Source: Akkermansia muciniphila (GTDB taxonomy: Bacteria > Pseudomonadota > Gammaproteobacteria > Burkholderiales > Burkholderiaceae_C). From it: a stretch of DNA of 14,773 bases. The notes under the pieces are model-generated. The model did not search any database, was not told the origin of the DNA, and was given only the letters and a program-made list of their open reading frames with translations. This document shows positions 8,296 to 14,773 of the stretch, piece after piece. The position numbers were made by a program, and so were the translations under genes. The DNA lies in NCBI GenBank assembly GCA_943327015.2, contig CALPVM020000019.1, positions 1-14,773 on the forward strand. The letters run 5' to 3'. The number at the start of each line of letters is the position of its first letter. Position 1 is the stretch's first letter.

Positions 8296-9102
8296 TTAGG
8301 TATGCGCGGCCCAGTCAAACGGGCCTTCTTGCAACACCATATCAATATCGAGCCCCAAGGCAACGCCCACTGAGCCCGGAAAAGTAACAGCCATGCCTTT
8401 TTCGTTCAAGTGGCTAGCCTTGCAGCGTGCCCGCCAAGTTGCAAGATGAACAACGCCGGCCATGGGCTCGTAAACATTGTTTTCAAATGGTGCGTGTTGG
8501 TGTTCCAGTGCGTCTACCATGTTTTGAGGCAAATTCCATTTACGGGCAAAACCTGCACCTACGGATGCATAACAAAAACCAAAAACCTCACGTTCAGCTT
8601 CTGCACGACGCAAATCTAATGGAGGGATTTCAGCGCTGAATTTAGCCAGTTGATCTGACATATGTAACAGCATGGCTACCTCGCCAATAGCATGGACTAA
8701 ACCACAGGTAAAGGCTGCCTGCTGATTAAGCCGCACCAAGGTAGCCAAGGAACGCGAAACGCGTGCAACATTCAGGCTGTAATCCCAAAATTGCTGCAAG
8801 TTGATACCTGGTACGGCTTTAACAGACACGGCGCCAGCGGCACTTTGAACAGCGGCGCGCACCTGAGACAATTTCAAAAGTGCCAAAGCTTCAGAAACAC
8901 TGTGAATTTTGCCCTTGAGGTCAGCAAACTCAGAATTCGCAAAGCGCAACACATACGTGGTTAATGCCGGGTCAGAGCTGATTAAACGGGTGACTTTACG
9001 CAAATCAATGTCAGTACGATCTAACTCTGCCAACAGCAAAGCAACCACTTTTGGAATACTGGGCAGTGTAAACTGCTGCTCCAACAAGGCGCTAAGATTC
9101 AT
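8296..9102 (-). CDS. HDOD-domain signalling protein
   Basis: This 268-residue cytoplasmic protein consists almost entirely of one HDOD domain, a catalytically degenerate relative of HD phosphohydrolases. The domain starts with FTLPSIPKVVALLLAELDRTD (residues about 11-31) and ISSDPALTTYVLRFANSEF, both characteristic of HDOD. It continues through IHSVSEALALLKLSQVRAAV and the GLVHAIGEVAMLLH segment, where HD enzymes would bind metal. HDOD proteins act in two-component, chemotaxis or cyclic di-GMP output, usually as adaptors; no partner domain is attached here. ATG 9102 has a GGAG ribosome-binding site about ten bases upstream. It lies 41 bases downstream of tex on the same strand and converges on cheZ. 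The specific role is unknown. Confidence 0.88.
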   Translation of the reverse strand: MNLSALLEQQFTLPSIPKVVALLLAELDRTDIDLRKVTRLISSDPALTTYVLRFANSEFADLKGKIHSVSEALALLKLSQVRAAVQSAAGAVSVKAVPGINLQQFWDYSLNVARVSRSLATLVRLNQQAAFTCGLVHAIGEVAMLLHMSDQLAKFSAEIPPLDLRRAEAEREVFGFCYASVGAGFARKWNLPQNMVDALEHQHAPFENNVYEPMAGVVHLATWRARCKASHLNEKGMAVTFPGSVGVALGLDIDMVLQEGPFDWAAHT

Positions 9103-9143
9103 GGGTTAAAGTCTCCGAAATGCATAAGAGTCAAAGCTGCAGT

Positions 9144-11510
9144 TTAACGCTTTAGTTTGGCAAAAGCATTGGCCATGGCCGAACCACCAGAAATACCTTC
9201 ATCTCGTCCCATGCGCTGTCGCTCTCCACGCGCAGGAGCCGTGTAAGAGTTATTGGCAGAGGCTTTGTCAGCACGGCCGGGAGCAGCCCCTAGCTTCATG
9301 GTTAAGGCAATGCGTTTACGCGCCATATCGACCTCAACCACCTGAACCTTAACAATATCTCCAGTTTTAACTACTTCGCGTGCATCGCTCACAAACTTAT
9401 GCGCCAACTGGCTCACATGCACCAAACCATCCTGGTGCACGCCCAGGTCCACAAAAGCGCCAAATGCGGCCACGTTGCTGACTGTACCCTCCAGCACCAT
9501 GCCTTCTTTGAGGTCTTTGATATCGTCCACGCCATCGTTAAAGCGCGCCACTTTAAAGTCTGGGCGCGGGTCACGACCGGGTTTTTCGAGCTCCACCAAA
9601 ATGTCTTTGACCGTTACAGCACCAAATTGATCATTGGCAAACAACTCTGGCCGCAATGTTTTAAACACCTCGGAGCGCCCCATCAACTCGGCCACTGGCT
9701 TGCCGGTATGGTGAATTATTTTTTCAACAACGGGGTAAGTTTCAGGGTGTACACCGGTCATATCTAATGGGTTAGTACCCCCCCGGATACGCAAAAAACC
9801 GGCACTTTGCTCAAATGTTTTGGCTCCCAAGCCACTGACCTGCATCAGTTGCTGGCGGCTGGCAAAAGCACCGTTGGCTTCGCGCCAGCGCACTACCGCC
9901 TTGGCCACCGTGCCGGACAAACCCGAAACACGTGTAAGCAGGGGCACACTGGCAGTATTCAAATCGACGCCTACTGAGTTCACGCAGTCTTCTACCACGG
10001 CATCTAGTGTTTTGGCGAGCTCAGCTTGGTTTACATCGTGCTGGTACTGCCCCACACCAATCGATTTAGGATCAATTTTGACCAATTCTGCCAATGGGTC
10101 TTGCAGACGCCGAGCAATACTGGCAGCGCCACGCAAGCTCACATCTACATCGGGCATTTCAAGGGATGCAAATTCGCTGGCCGAGTACACGGATGCTCCT
10201 GCCTCACTGACCACCACTTTTTGGATTTGTGCTTCGGAACCTTTAGCCATTAGTTTAATCAGGTCTGCAGCCAGTTTGTCGGTCTCGCGGCTGGCGGTAC
10301 CGTTGCCAATGGCAATTAAGTTAACACCATGGCGCAGGCACAAGGCCGCAAGGGTATGCAAAGAGCCATCCCAGTCTTTGCGTGGCTCGTGCGGAAACAC
10401 CGTAGAAGTATCTACCAGTTTGCCAGTGGCATCCACCACCGCCACTTTAACCCCGGTGCGAATACCCGGGTCCAAGCCCATCACCACTTTAGGCCCGGCA
10501 GGGGCGGCCAGCAACAAATCGCGCACGTTGTCTCCAAACACCTTAATGGCTACTTTTTCGGCATCTTCGCGCAGGCGGGCAAAAAGATCACGCTCCAAAG
10601 ATTGGCTTAATTTAACGCGCCAAGTCCAGGCAATGCATTTGCGAATCAGATCATCTGCAGGGCGGGACTGGTGGCTCCAACCCAGGCGCAAAGCAATGCG
10701 CCCTTCTGCCAAAGTAACCGTTGCCGTACTGCGGGTTTTAACAGCAGCATCTGCATCTGGCGCATCTGGAGGAACGAGTTTGACATCCAGAAAATTCTGC
10801 GCCCTGCCCCGAAACACCGCCAGTGCGCGGTGCGATGGCACTTTGCCAATGGGTTCAGAAAAATCAAAGTAATCGCGGAACTTGGCAACTTCGGGGTCAG
10901 ACTCACTTTTACCCTCAATCAAACCACTTTTTAGCTCCCCCTCGGCCCACAACCAGGAGCGCATGTCTTGCACCAATTCAGGGTTTTCTGCCCAGCGTTC
11001 ACTCAAGATATCTCGCACCCCGTCCAGCACCGCTTGCACAGTTGTAAAGTCATCTCCCGCTTCTGTTTTGGTGGCTAGCACATAAGGCAAAGCAGCCTCT
11101 GCAGGCACCAATGCCGGGTTAGCAAACAAGGCATCTGCCAGTGGCAACAAACCTGCCTCGCGGGCAATCATGCCCTTGGTACGGCGCTTGGGCTTAAAGG
11201 GTAAATACAGGTCTTCCAGCTCTTGTTTGGTGGCTGCATTCTCCAATGCAGCCAAGAGTTGTGGCGTCATTTTTCCTTGCTCGGTGATGCTTTTTTGCAC
11301 GGCCTCGCGACGGTCTTGCAATTCACGCAAATAGGTAAGGCGTGACTCGAGTTCACGCAACTGAATATCGTCTAATCCGCCGGTAACTTCTTTACGATAA
11401 CGCGCAATAAAGGGCACAGTTGCGCCACTATCCAACAGTTGAACAGCGGCCTCTACTTGGTGAGTTTGAACACGAATTTCCTGTGCAATTTGCGCAATGA
11501 TTTTTGACAT
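9144..11510 (-). CDS. tex: Transcription accessory protein Tex (S1 RNA-binding)
   Basis: Tex is a conserved cytoplasmic nucleic-acid-binding protein related to eukaryotic Spt6. It was first described as needed for toxin gene expression in Bordetella, and it is linked to transcription and RNA turnover. From ATG 11510 the product has 788 residues, the usual length. Domains in order are a helical N-terminus with ATVPFIARYRKEVTGGLDD, a YqgF/RNase H-like domain starting at about 342 (VVMGLDPGIRTGVKVAVVD), helix-hairpin-helix repeats at about 510-570 (VSGLSGTVAKAVVRWR, VSGLGAKTFEQSAGFLRI), an S1 domain at about 660-735 (VSNVAAFGAFVDLGVHQDGLVH) and a basic flexible tail. The frame is open 13 codons further upstream, but those residues are not family-like. 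No strong ribosome-binding site is visible. HDOD follows after 41 bases. Confidence 0.96.
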   Translation of the reverse strand: MSKIIAQIAQEIRVQTHQVEAAVQLLDSGATVPFIARYRKEVTGGLDDIQLRELESRLTYLRELQDRREAVQKSITEQGKMTPQLLAALENAATKQELEDLYLPFKPKRRTKGMIAREAGLLPLADALFANPALVPAEAALPYVLATKTEAGDDFTTVQAVLDGVRDILSERWAENPELVQDMRSWLWAEGELKSGLIEGKSESDPEVAKFRDYFDFSEPIGKVPSHRALAVFRGRAQNFLDVKLVPPDAPDADAAVKTRSTATVTLAEGRIALRLGWSHQSRPADDLIRKCIAWTWRVKLSQSLERDLFARLREDAEKVAIKVFGDNVRDLLLAAPAGPKVVMGLDPGIRTGVKVAVVDATGKLVDTSTVFPHEPRKDWDGSLHTLAALCLRHGVNLIAIGNGTASRETDKLAADLIKLMAKGSEAQIQKVVVSEAGASVYSASEFASLEMPDVDVSLRGAASIARRLQDPLAELVKIDPKSIGVGQYQHDVNQAELAKTLDAVVEDCVNSVGVDLNTASVPLLTRVSGLSGTVAKAVVRWREANGAFASRQQLMQVSGLGAKTFEQSAGFLRIRGGTNPLDMTGVHPETYPVVEKIIHHTGKPVAELMGRSEVFKTLRPELFANDQFGAVTVKDILVELEKPGRDPRPDFKVARFNDGVDDIKDLKEGMVLEGTVSNVAAFGAFVDLGVHQDGLVHVSQLAHKFVSDAREVVKTGDIVKVQVVEVDMARKRIALTMKLGAAPGRADKASANNSYTAPARGERQRMGRDEGISGGSAMANAFAKLKR

Positions 11511-11612
11511 GAGTGTGGTAATTTTGCAAACCCAAATTAGAGCTTGCACTTTAAAAAATTAAATAAATTAAGAACAAAAAAACCCTGAAAAAACCTGTTT
11601 CTCCTAGTAGAA

Positions 11613-11630
11613 ATGGCCTTTTAAGACCAT
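11613..11630. promoter_or_regulatory. Imperfect 18-base palindrome, candidate operator
   Basis: ATGGCCTT and AAGACCAT are inverted half-sites separated by TT, matching at seven of eight positions. The size and spacing fit a dimeric transcription-factor site. It lies about 123-140 bases upstream of the first secreted-protein ATG and about 103-120 bases upstream of the divergent tex ATG. No equivalent was seen before the second secreted-protein gene. Function is inferred from symmetry only. Confidence 0.35.
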
Positions 11631-11642
11631 GTATTTTAATAC

Positions 11643-11674
11643 CTAGGGAAAACGCTATGAAGGGTTTTTCCTAG
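11643..11674 (+). promoter_or_regulatory. Hairpin overlapping the first upstream element
   Basis: CTAGGGAAAACGCT (11643-11656) and AGGGTTTTTCCTAG (11661-11674) are inverted arms around a four-base loop, with one G-T wobble and one mismatch. The right arm is the start of the 57-base upstream element. No gene on the + strand ends upstream, so this is not a terminator for a + strand transcript. A role in controlling the downstream gene (operator or 5' leader structure) is more likely. Confidence 0.45.
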
Positions 11675-11717
11675 CTTGCGAATTGCAGGGTAAAAATACG
11701 ACAATTCAATGGTTCAA
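11661..11717 (+). repeat. 57-base upstream element, copy 1
   Basis: This block aligns without gaps to 12699-12755 at 41 of 57 positions. The best-kept parts are AGGGTTT-TCCTA at the left, AAAA-TA-GACAATT in the middle and TTCAA at the right. It ends 35 bases before the ATG of the first secreted-protein gene. It is probably a duplicated promoter or leader region that controls the gene pair. Confidence 0.6.
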
Positions 11718-11752
11718 GCAAAAAACCTTTTTATTTAAACCGGAGAAAACAA

Positions 11753-12661
11753 ATGAAAAAATACTCTTTCAAATCGACCGCCATCGCCGCTGCTGCAGCC
11801 GCTGTTGCCGTTCTTGGCATGGTGAGCAGCACTTACGCTGCCAACTACACTTTGTGGGTCAATGGCCGCTCCAACCAAAAAGCCGTAGAGGGCAACTACG
11901 CAGACTTTGCATCTTACTGGGGTCCCGCATCCACTGCAGCCGGCGTTAACAAAAAAGCAGTTAACTGGAACGGTTACGACCGCATTTCGGTAAAAAGCTA
12001 TGTTTTACAAAACGCCTTAGATTGCTTCTGCACAGGCGCCAACTGGTGCTACCTTGCTGGTCATAGCGCTGGTAACTACCAAATTGGTTACACACTGGCT
12101 CAGTTCGGTGGAACCACCCGCTCAGTTAAAAACGCCACCCCTAACGCTGCTGGTGCTTGCACCAATGTAGCTGCTGGCACTAAACAAACCGGCTGGAACA
12201 TCAAATGGGTAAACATTGCTGCAGGTGCGGCTGGCGGTAGCGAATTGTCTGATGCAGGTAGCTGGGCCGTTTCTGAGCCTTTGGTATCTGACCTCAAGAC
12301 ATCCACTGCACGCGCCATGTACGACCACAACCAAACCCGTGGCAAGATTTTTAACATGTACACCGGCGCTAAGGGAACTGCGTATTCCTTCATACTGCCG
12401 GGCCAAGACGATGAGGCTGTGTCTTACCACTCCTCTGGCGGCATTGCCGGCACTGGCGGCACCGACCTGTGCAACCCATCCGATTGGCTGTGCAACGACC
12501 TGACCTTAGGCACTGCAGCCAACGAAGGCGGCAGCAAAAAATGGACCAACCACACCGTGAAGTTCCGTGACGACAAAGAAGCTTACGACCACTATGCAAA
12601 CGGCAATTGGCTGGGCGTAATCAGCTTGGTACGTGCTGACGTAGTGTTAAACGCCAAGTAA
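11753..12661 (+). CDS. Secreted protein of unknown family, first tandem paralogue; possible serine hydrolase
   Basis: I do not recognise this 302-residue protein. It has a clear Sec signal peptide: basic MKKYSFK, an Ala-rich core, and probable cleavage after STYA (residue 29), giving a mature start ANYTLWVNGR. The mature part contains CYLAGHSAGN (99-108), in which Gly-His-Ser105-Ala-Gly resembles the nucleophile elbow of alpha/beta hydrolases. Further on are a GQDDEAVSYHS segment (217-227) placed like an acid residue, and His267 in NHTVKFRDDK placed like a catalytic histidine. Six cysteines (91, 93, 99, 136, 240, 247) are shared with the next gene and could form disulfides after export. The triad is inference. 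The start is ATG 11753, with GGAG at 11742-11745 seven bases upstream. The next gene is a paralogue about 70 percent identical by eye. Location would be periplasm or outside the cell. Confidence 0.85.
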   Translation: MKKYSFKSTAIAAAAAAVAVLGMVSSTYAANYTLWVNGRSNQKAVEGNYADFASYWGPASTAAGVNKKAVNWNGYDRISVKSYVLQNALDCFCTGANWCYLAGHSAGNYQIGYTLAQFGGTTRSVKNATPNAAGACTNVAAGTKQTGWNIKWVNIAAGAAGGSELSDAGSWAVSEPLVSDLKTSTARAMYDHNQTRGKIFNMYTGAKGTAYSFILPGQDDEAVSYHSSGGIAGTGGTDLCNPSDWLCNDLTLGTAANEGGSKKWTNHTVKFRDDKEAYDHYANGNWLGVISLVRADVVLNAK

Positions 12662-12664
12662 AAA

Positions 12665-12711
12665 TAGGATTAACCCTTATGTGACTTATACAACATTCAG
12701 GGTTTATCCTA
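12665..12711 (+). promoter_or_regulatory. Hairpin overlapping the second upstream element
   Basis: TAGGATTAACCCT (12665-12677) and AGGGTTTATCCTA (12699-12711) are inverted arms matching at 12 of 13 positions around a 21-base loop. As in the first gene, the right arm is the start of the 57-base element, although the left arm and loop differ. It begins a few bases after the stop of the first paralogue and has no following T-run, so it is a poor intrinsic terminator. Confidence 0.45.
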
Positions 12712-12755
12712 ACTTGTCAAATACACCACAAAAGTATGACAATTTAACCATTCAA
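12699..12755 (+). repeat. 57-base upstream element, copy 2
   Basis: This is the second copy of the block at 11661-11717, aligned without gaps (41 of 57 identical). It ends 43 bases before the ATG of the second secreted-protein gene. TTGTCA (12714-12719) and TATGAC (12735-12740) could be a weak promoter with a 15-base spacer; copy 1 has TTGCGA and TACGAC at the same spacing. That promoter reading is uncertain. Confidence 0.6.
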
Positions 12756-12798
12756 TTAGCACTCGTTTAGTTCACCTTTAACTCTTGGAGACATCATT

Positions 12799-13716
12799 AT
12801 GAGCAAGCCAACCAACAAACGCTGGAATTTAAAAGCATCCTCTATTGCCATTGCTGCAGGTGCAGTGGCAGCCTTGGGCATGATTAGCAGCGCGTATGCT
12901 GCCAACTACACTTTGTGGGTTAACGGCCGTGGCGGTGGTGGCCAAGACGGCAACTACGCCGACTTCAAATACTGGGGTCCCAACACTACCGATGCCGGCG
13001 TAAACAAAAAGGCAGTTAACTGGAACGGTTATGACCGTGTAGCCACCAAAAACTACCAAATCCGTGACGCTCTTGACTGCTTCTGCACCGGCACTAACTG
13101 GTGTTACATTGGCGCGCACAGCGCAGGCAATTTGCAAACAGGTTATGCATTGTCATTATTTGGCGGCACAACCCGCCAAGTTAAAAATGCAACCCCCAAT
13201 GCATCTGGTGTTTGCGGCAATGTAGCTGGTAACACTACACAAGTAGGCTGGAACATCAAATGGGTTAACGTTGCCTCTGGCGCAGCAGGTGGCAGCGAGT
13301 TGTCTGACTTGGGCAGCTGGGCCATGTCTGAGCCTTTGGTATCAGACCTGAAAACAGCCACTTCACGCGCCATGTACGACCACAACCAAACCCGTGGTAA
13401 ATGGTTCAACATGTATGCAGGCGCCAAAGGTACGGTATACGCCTTTGTGTTGTCTGGCCAAGACGACCAAGCTGTGTCTTACCACTCCACTGGCGGTGTG
13501 TCCGGCAGCGGTGGTACTGAACTCTGCAACCCATCCGACTGGTGGTGCAATGACCTGACCATGGGCACTGCATCTAACGAAGGCGGTAGCCGTAAATGGA
13601 GCTTCCATACCGTTAAACTGCGCGACGACAAAGAGCAATTTGACCACTATGCCCGCAGCAACTGGCAAGGCATTATTGATCCGGTTCGTAAAGACATCGT
13701 GATCAACGCACGCTAA
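12799..13716 (+). CDS. Secreted protein of unknown family, second tandem paralogue; possible serine hydrolase
   Basis: This 305-residue protein is a paralogue of the preceding gene and is also unrecognised. A Sec signal peptide runs to SAYA (residue 34), and the mature protein starts ANYTLWVNGRG. The mature part aligns over its full length to the first copy with only two single-residue gaps (271 against 273 residues). All six cysteines are kept (94, 96, 102, 139, 243, 250). The putative nucleophile segment reads CYIGAHSAGN, with Ser108 and with Ala in place of the first Gly of GHSAG. GQDDQAVSYHS (220-230) and His270 in FHTVKLRDDK are kept. The ATG has GGAG at 12787-12790, eight bases upstream. 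A strong terminator follows. Whether the two products work together, or are differently tuned versions of one enzyme or binding protein, is unknown. Confidence 0.85.
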   Translation: MSKPTNKRWNLKASSIAIAAGAVAALGMISSAYAANYTLWVNGRGGGGQDGNYADFKYWGPNTTDAGVNKKAVNWNGYDRVATKNYQIRDALDCFCTGTNWCYIGAHSAGNLQTGYALSLFGGTTRQVKNATPNASGVCGNVAGNTTQVGWNIKWVNVASGAAGGSELSDLGSWAMSEPLVSDLKTATSRAMYDHNQTRGKWFNMYAGAKGTVYAFVLSGQDDQAVSYHSTGGVSGSGGTELCNPSDWWCNDLTMGTASNEGGSRKWSFHTVKLRDDKEQFDHYARSNWQGIIDPVRKDIVINAR

Positions 13717-13749
13717 TTGATAACGTAATTTTTAGTTAGCCCATTCCAT

Positions 13750-13792
13750 TAACCCGAGTCTCGTGAAATCACGATTCTCGGGTTATTTTTTT
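13750..13792 (+). terminator. Intrinsic terminator after the paralogue pair
   Basis: TAACCCGAG (13750-13758) pairs with CTCGGGTTA (13777-13785), and TCGTG pairs with CACGA inside it, closing an AAAT loop. A run of seven T follows at 13786-13792. This is a long stem with a T-tract, typical of Rho-independent termination, 33 bases after the second paralogue's stop. It separates the pair from the next gene. Confidence 0.9.
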
Positions 13793-13831
13793 AAGGACTT
13801 CACTCTAAAATTTTGTTATGCTATGCATACA

Positions 13832-13860
13832 TTGAAACTTTTTTGACATGTAGCTATTTC
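13832..13860 (+). promoter_or_regulatory. Possible promoter before the membrane-anchored gene
   Basis: TTGAAA (13832-13837) and TATTTC (13855-13860) are 17 bases apart. An overlapping TTGACA at 13843-13848 is a perfect -35, but with only ATCGAT at the -10 distance. The terminator just upstream means the next gene needs its own promoter here. The exact pair is uncertain. Confidence 0.35.
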
Positions 13861-13919
13861 AAAACATCGATCAATGCTCACGCTACACAATTTATTAATC
13901 CTTAACTACACTATCTACC

Positions 13920-14773
13920 GTGAATAAAAATCAAATCTATATTGCTATTGGTGCTTTGTGTTTGGTTGGTGCATTTGTGGGTTGGAAGATGATGGGGGAC
14001 GACCCTGCCGCTGCCAACTCCAACACTGATGTCAATATATCGGCCGATGCTGCGGCTCAAAACCCTGCGGGCGGCATTACCGAACCCATAGGTGACATTA
14101 AACTACTGCCAAAGGCAGAACAACTCGCTATCTGGCAACAGCGGTACGAACGGGCAGAACAGGTTTATACCAGCTACAAGGACCATACCCGCTACCCTTT
14201 TGACTCACGCCCCATTGAAGATGCAACCGATCAGATTAGACCTTTTGATCCGGTGTCAGAACTCAAAGTAATGAAAGACGCATCCGGCAACCCGGTCAAA
14301 GGTTTGCGCCTGCGTACTACACAAGAACGTGTGTTTGTGAGTGGCGCAGAAACTGTGCTATTTACCATTGAGGCGTTTGATGAAAACAACAAGCCTGTTG
14401 TATTGACTGTCAATCAGTCTGAAGTACGCAGCGTGCCAGAGCCCAATGCCAACACTCCGGTTGTTCAGTTAAACTTGCCTTTTAATGACAGTGGCACTGG
14501 CGGCGACCTGAAGGCCAATGATGGCAAATACTCTGCCAAGTTGGCTCCATCGACCCAAGGCTTTTCCAGCTTTGCCGGTACGATTCGTTTGTTAGCTCAG
14601 GTCACCGCCAATGGTGAAAAGGGTGTTGCCCATTTTGACATTACCTATTCACCAGGTGTTCCCGCTACTTGGGCTGGTGTACGTGATGCCATTGAAAATG
14701 GATCTCTCAATTTTTATGTCAAGGCGCAAATTAAAACACCAGGGCAATTTATTGTCAGTGGCCGTGTTTACGA
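13920..14773 (+). CDS. Membrane-anchored protein of unknown function, 3' end outside window
   Basis: A frame with no stop runs from GTG 13920 to the window end (at least 284 residues). GTG is the first possible start after an in-frame stop at 13896-13898. It places a membrane helix (IYIAIGALCLVGAFVGW, residues about 6-22) at the N-terminus, with a short Asn/Lys head; ATG 13989 would lose it. No ribosome-binding site is clear. After a low-complexity Ala/Asn/Asp linker (about 27-55) comes WQQRYERAEQVYTSYKDHTRYP and then beta-rich sequence (for example VSGAETVLFTIEAFDENN, GGDLKANDGKYSAKLAP, FAGTIRLLAQVTANGEKG). This suggests extracytoplasmic immunoglobulin-like domains, as in proteins sometimes annotated as choice-of-anchor type. 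That family link is a weak recollection. It has its own transcription unit, downstream of the terminator. Confidence 0.75.
   Translation, partial: MNKNQIYIAIGALCLVGAFVGWKMMGDDPAAANSNTDVNISADAAAQNPAGGITEPIGDIKLLPKAEQLAIWQQRYERAEQVYTSYKDHTRYPFDSRPIEDATDQIRPFDPVSELKVMKDASGNPVKGLRLRTTQERVFVSGAETVLFTIEAFDENNKPVVLTVNQSEVRSVPEPNANTPVVQLNLPFNDSGTGGDLKANDGKYSAKLAPSTQGFSSFAGTIRLLAQVTANGEKGVAHFDITYSPGVPATWAGVRDAIENGSLNFYVKAQIKTPGQFIVSGRVY

Larger units (their letters stand above)
11511..11752. other. AT-rich intergenic region between divergent tex and the first paralogous secreted-protein gene
   Basis: This 242-base divergent spacer has no convincing coding sequence. It is strongly AT-rich near 11550-11590, with homopolymer A runs. 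It contains an 18-base imperfect palindrome at 11613-11630, three CTAG tetranucleotides within 71 bases (11604, 11643, 11671), a hairpin at 11643-11674, and the first copy of a 57-base upstream element (11661-11717). Promoters for tex and for the secreted-protein gene should lie here; I could not assign convincing -35/-10 pairs. Confidence 0.7.

Noticed and set aside
9820..10872. 350-codon open frame on the + strand inside tex
   Set aside because: It is fully antisense to the conserved tex frame, has low-complexity Ser/Ala/Arg-rich translation and no family motif. It is a codon-bias shadow.
11683..11949. 88-codon + strand frame overlapping the start of the first secreted-protein gene
   Set aside because: Its 3' half is the first paralogue's coding sequence in another frame, its start lies inside the 57-base upstream element, and it has no counterpart at the second copy.
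1..14773. CRISPR arrays, tRNA/rRNA genes, insertion sequences, phage or toxin-antitoxin genes
   Set aside because: No regularly spaced repeats, no tRNA-like cloverleaf or rRNA segments, and no transposase, integrase or toxin-antitoxin motifs were seen on either strand.

Overview
The window looks like chromosomal DNA of a motile betaproteobacterium, most likely a Burkholderiales member of moderate GC content. This rests on the familiar betaproteobacterial style of PanD, PilZ, TatD and Tex, on the divergent ygfZ / mltG-tmk-holB-pilZ-tatD layout, and on a CheZ with intact catalytic and CheY-docking motifs. The species cannot be named from the sequence alone.

Layout. (1) Positions 1-2754, + strand: the 3' end of a SulP-type anion transporter with a STAS domain, then nadB and panD. 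(2) 2770-6559, - strand: a compact gene run read mltG, tmk, holB, pilZ, tatD, with a 4-base ATGA overlap between tmk and holB and gaps of 9 to 15 bases elsewhere. (3) 6607-8287, + strand: ygfZ, divergent from mltG, then cheZ. (4) 8296-11510, - strand: an HDOD-domain signalling protein and tex. (5) 11511-14773, + strand: an accessory-looking segment. It holds two tandem paralogous secreted proteins that I do not recognise, a strong intrinsic terminator, and the 5' part of a membrane-anchored protein that runs off the window.

How the genes fit together. nadB and panD both consume L-aspartate, for NAD and for beta-alanine/CoA respectively. The mltG run combines peptidoglycan processing, dTTP supply, the replication clamp loader, type IV pilus function and a TatD nuclease, a common conserved linkage. 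CheZ and the HDOD protein are signalling genes without other chemotaxis genes beside them.

The most interesting part is 11600-13790. Two signal-peptide-bearing proteins of 302 and 305 residues, about 70 percent identical by eye in the mature part, each carry a [GA]HSAG element resembling a serine-hydrolase nucleophile elbow, a GQDD segment, a late conserved His and six conserved Cys. Each gene is preceded by a related 57-base upstream element (41 of 57 identical, no gaps) whose first part forms the right arm of a hairpin. The regulatory region was therefore duplicated, or kept, together with the gene.
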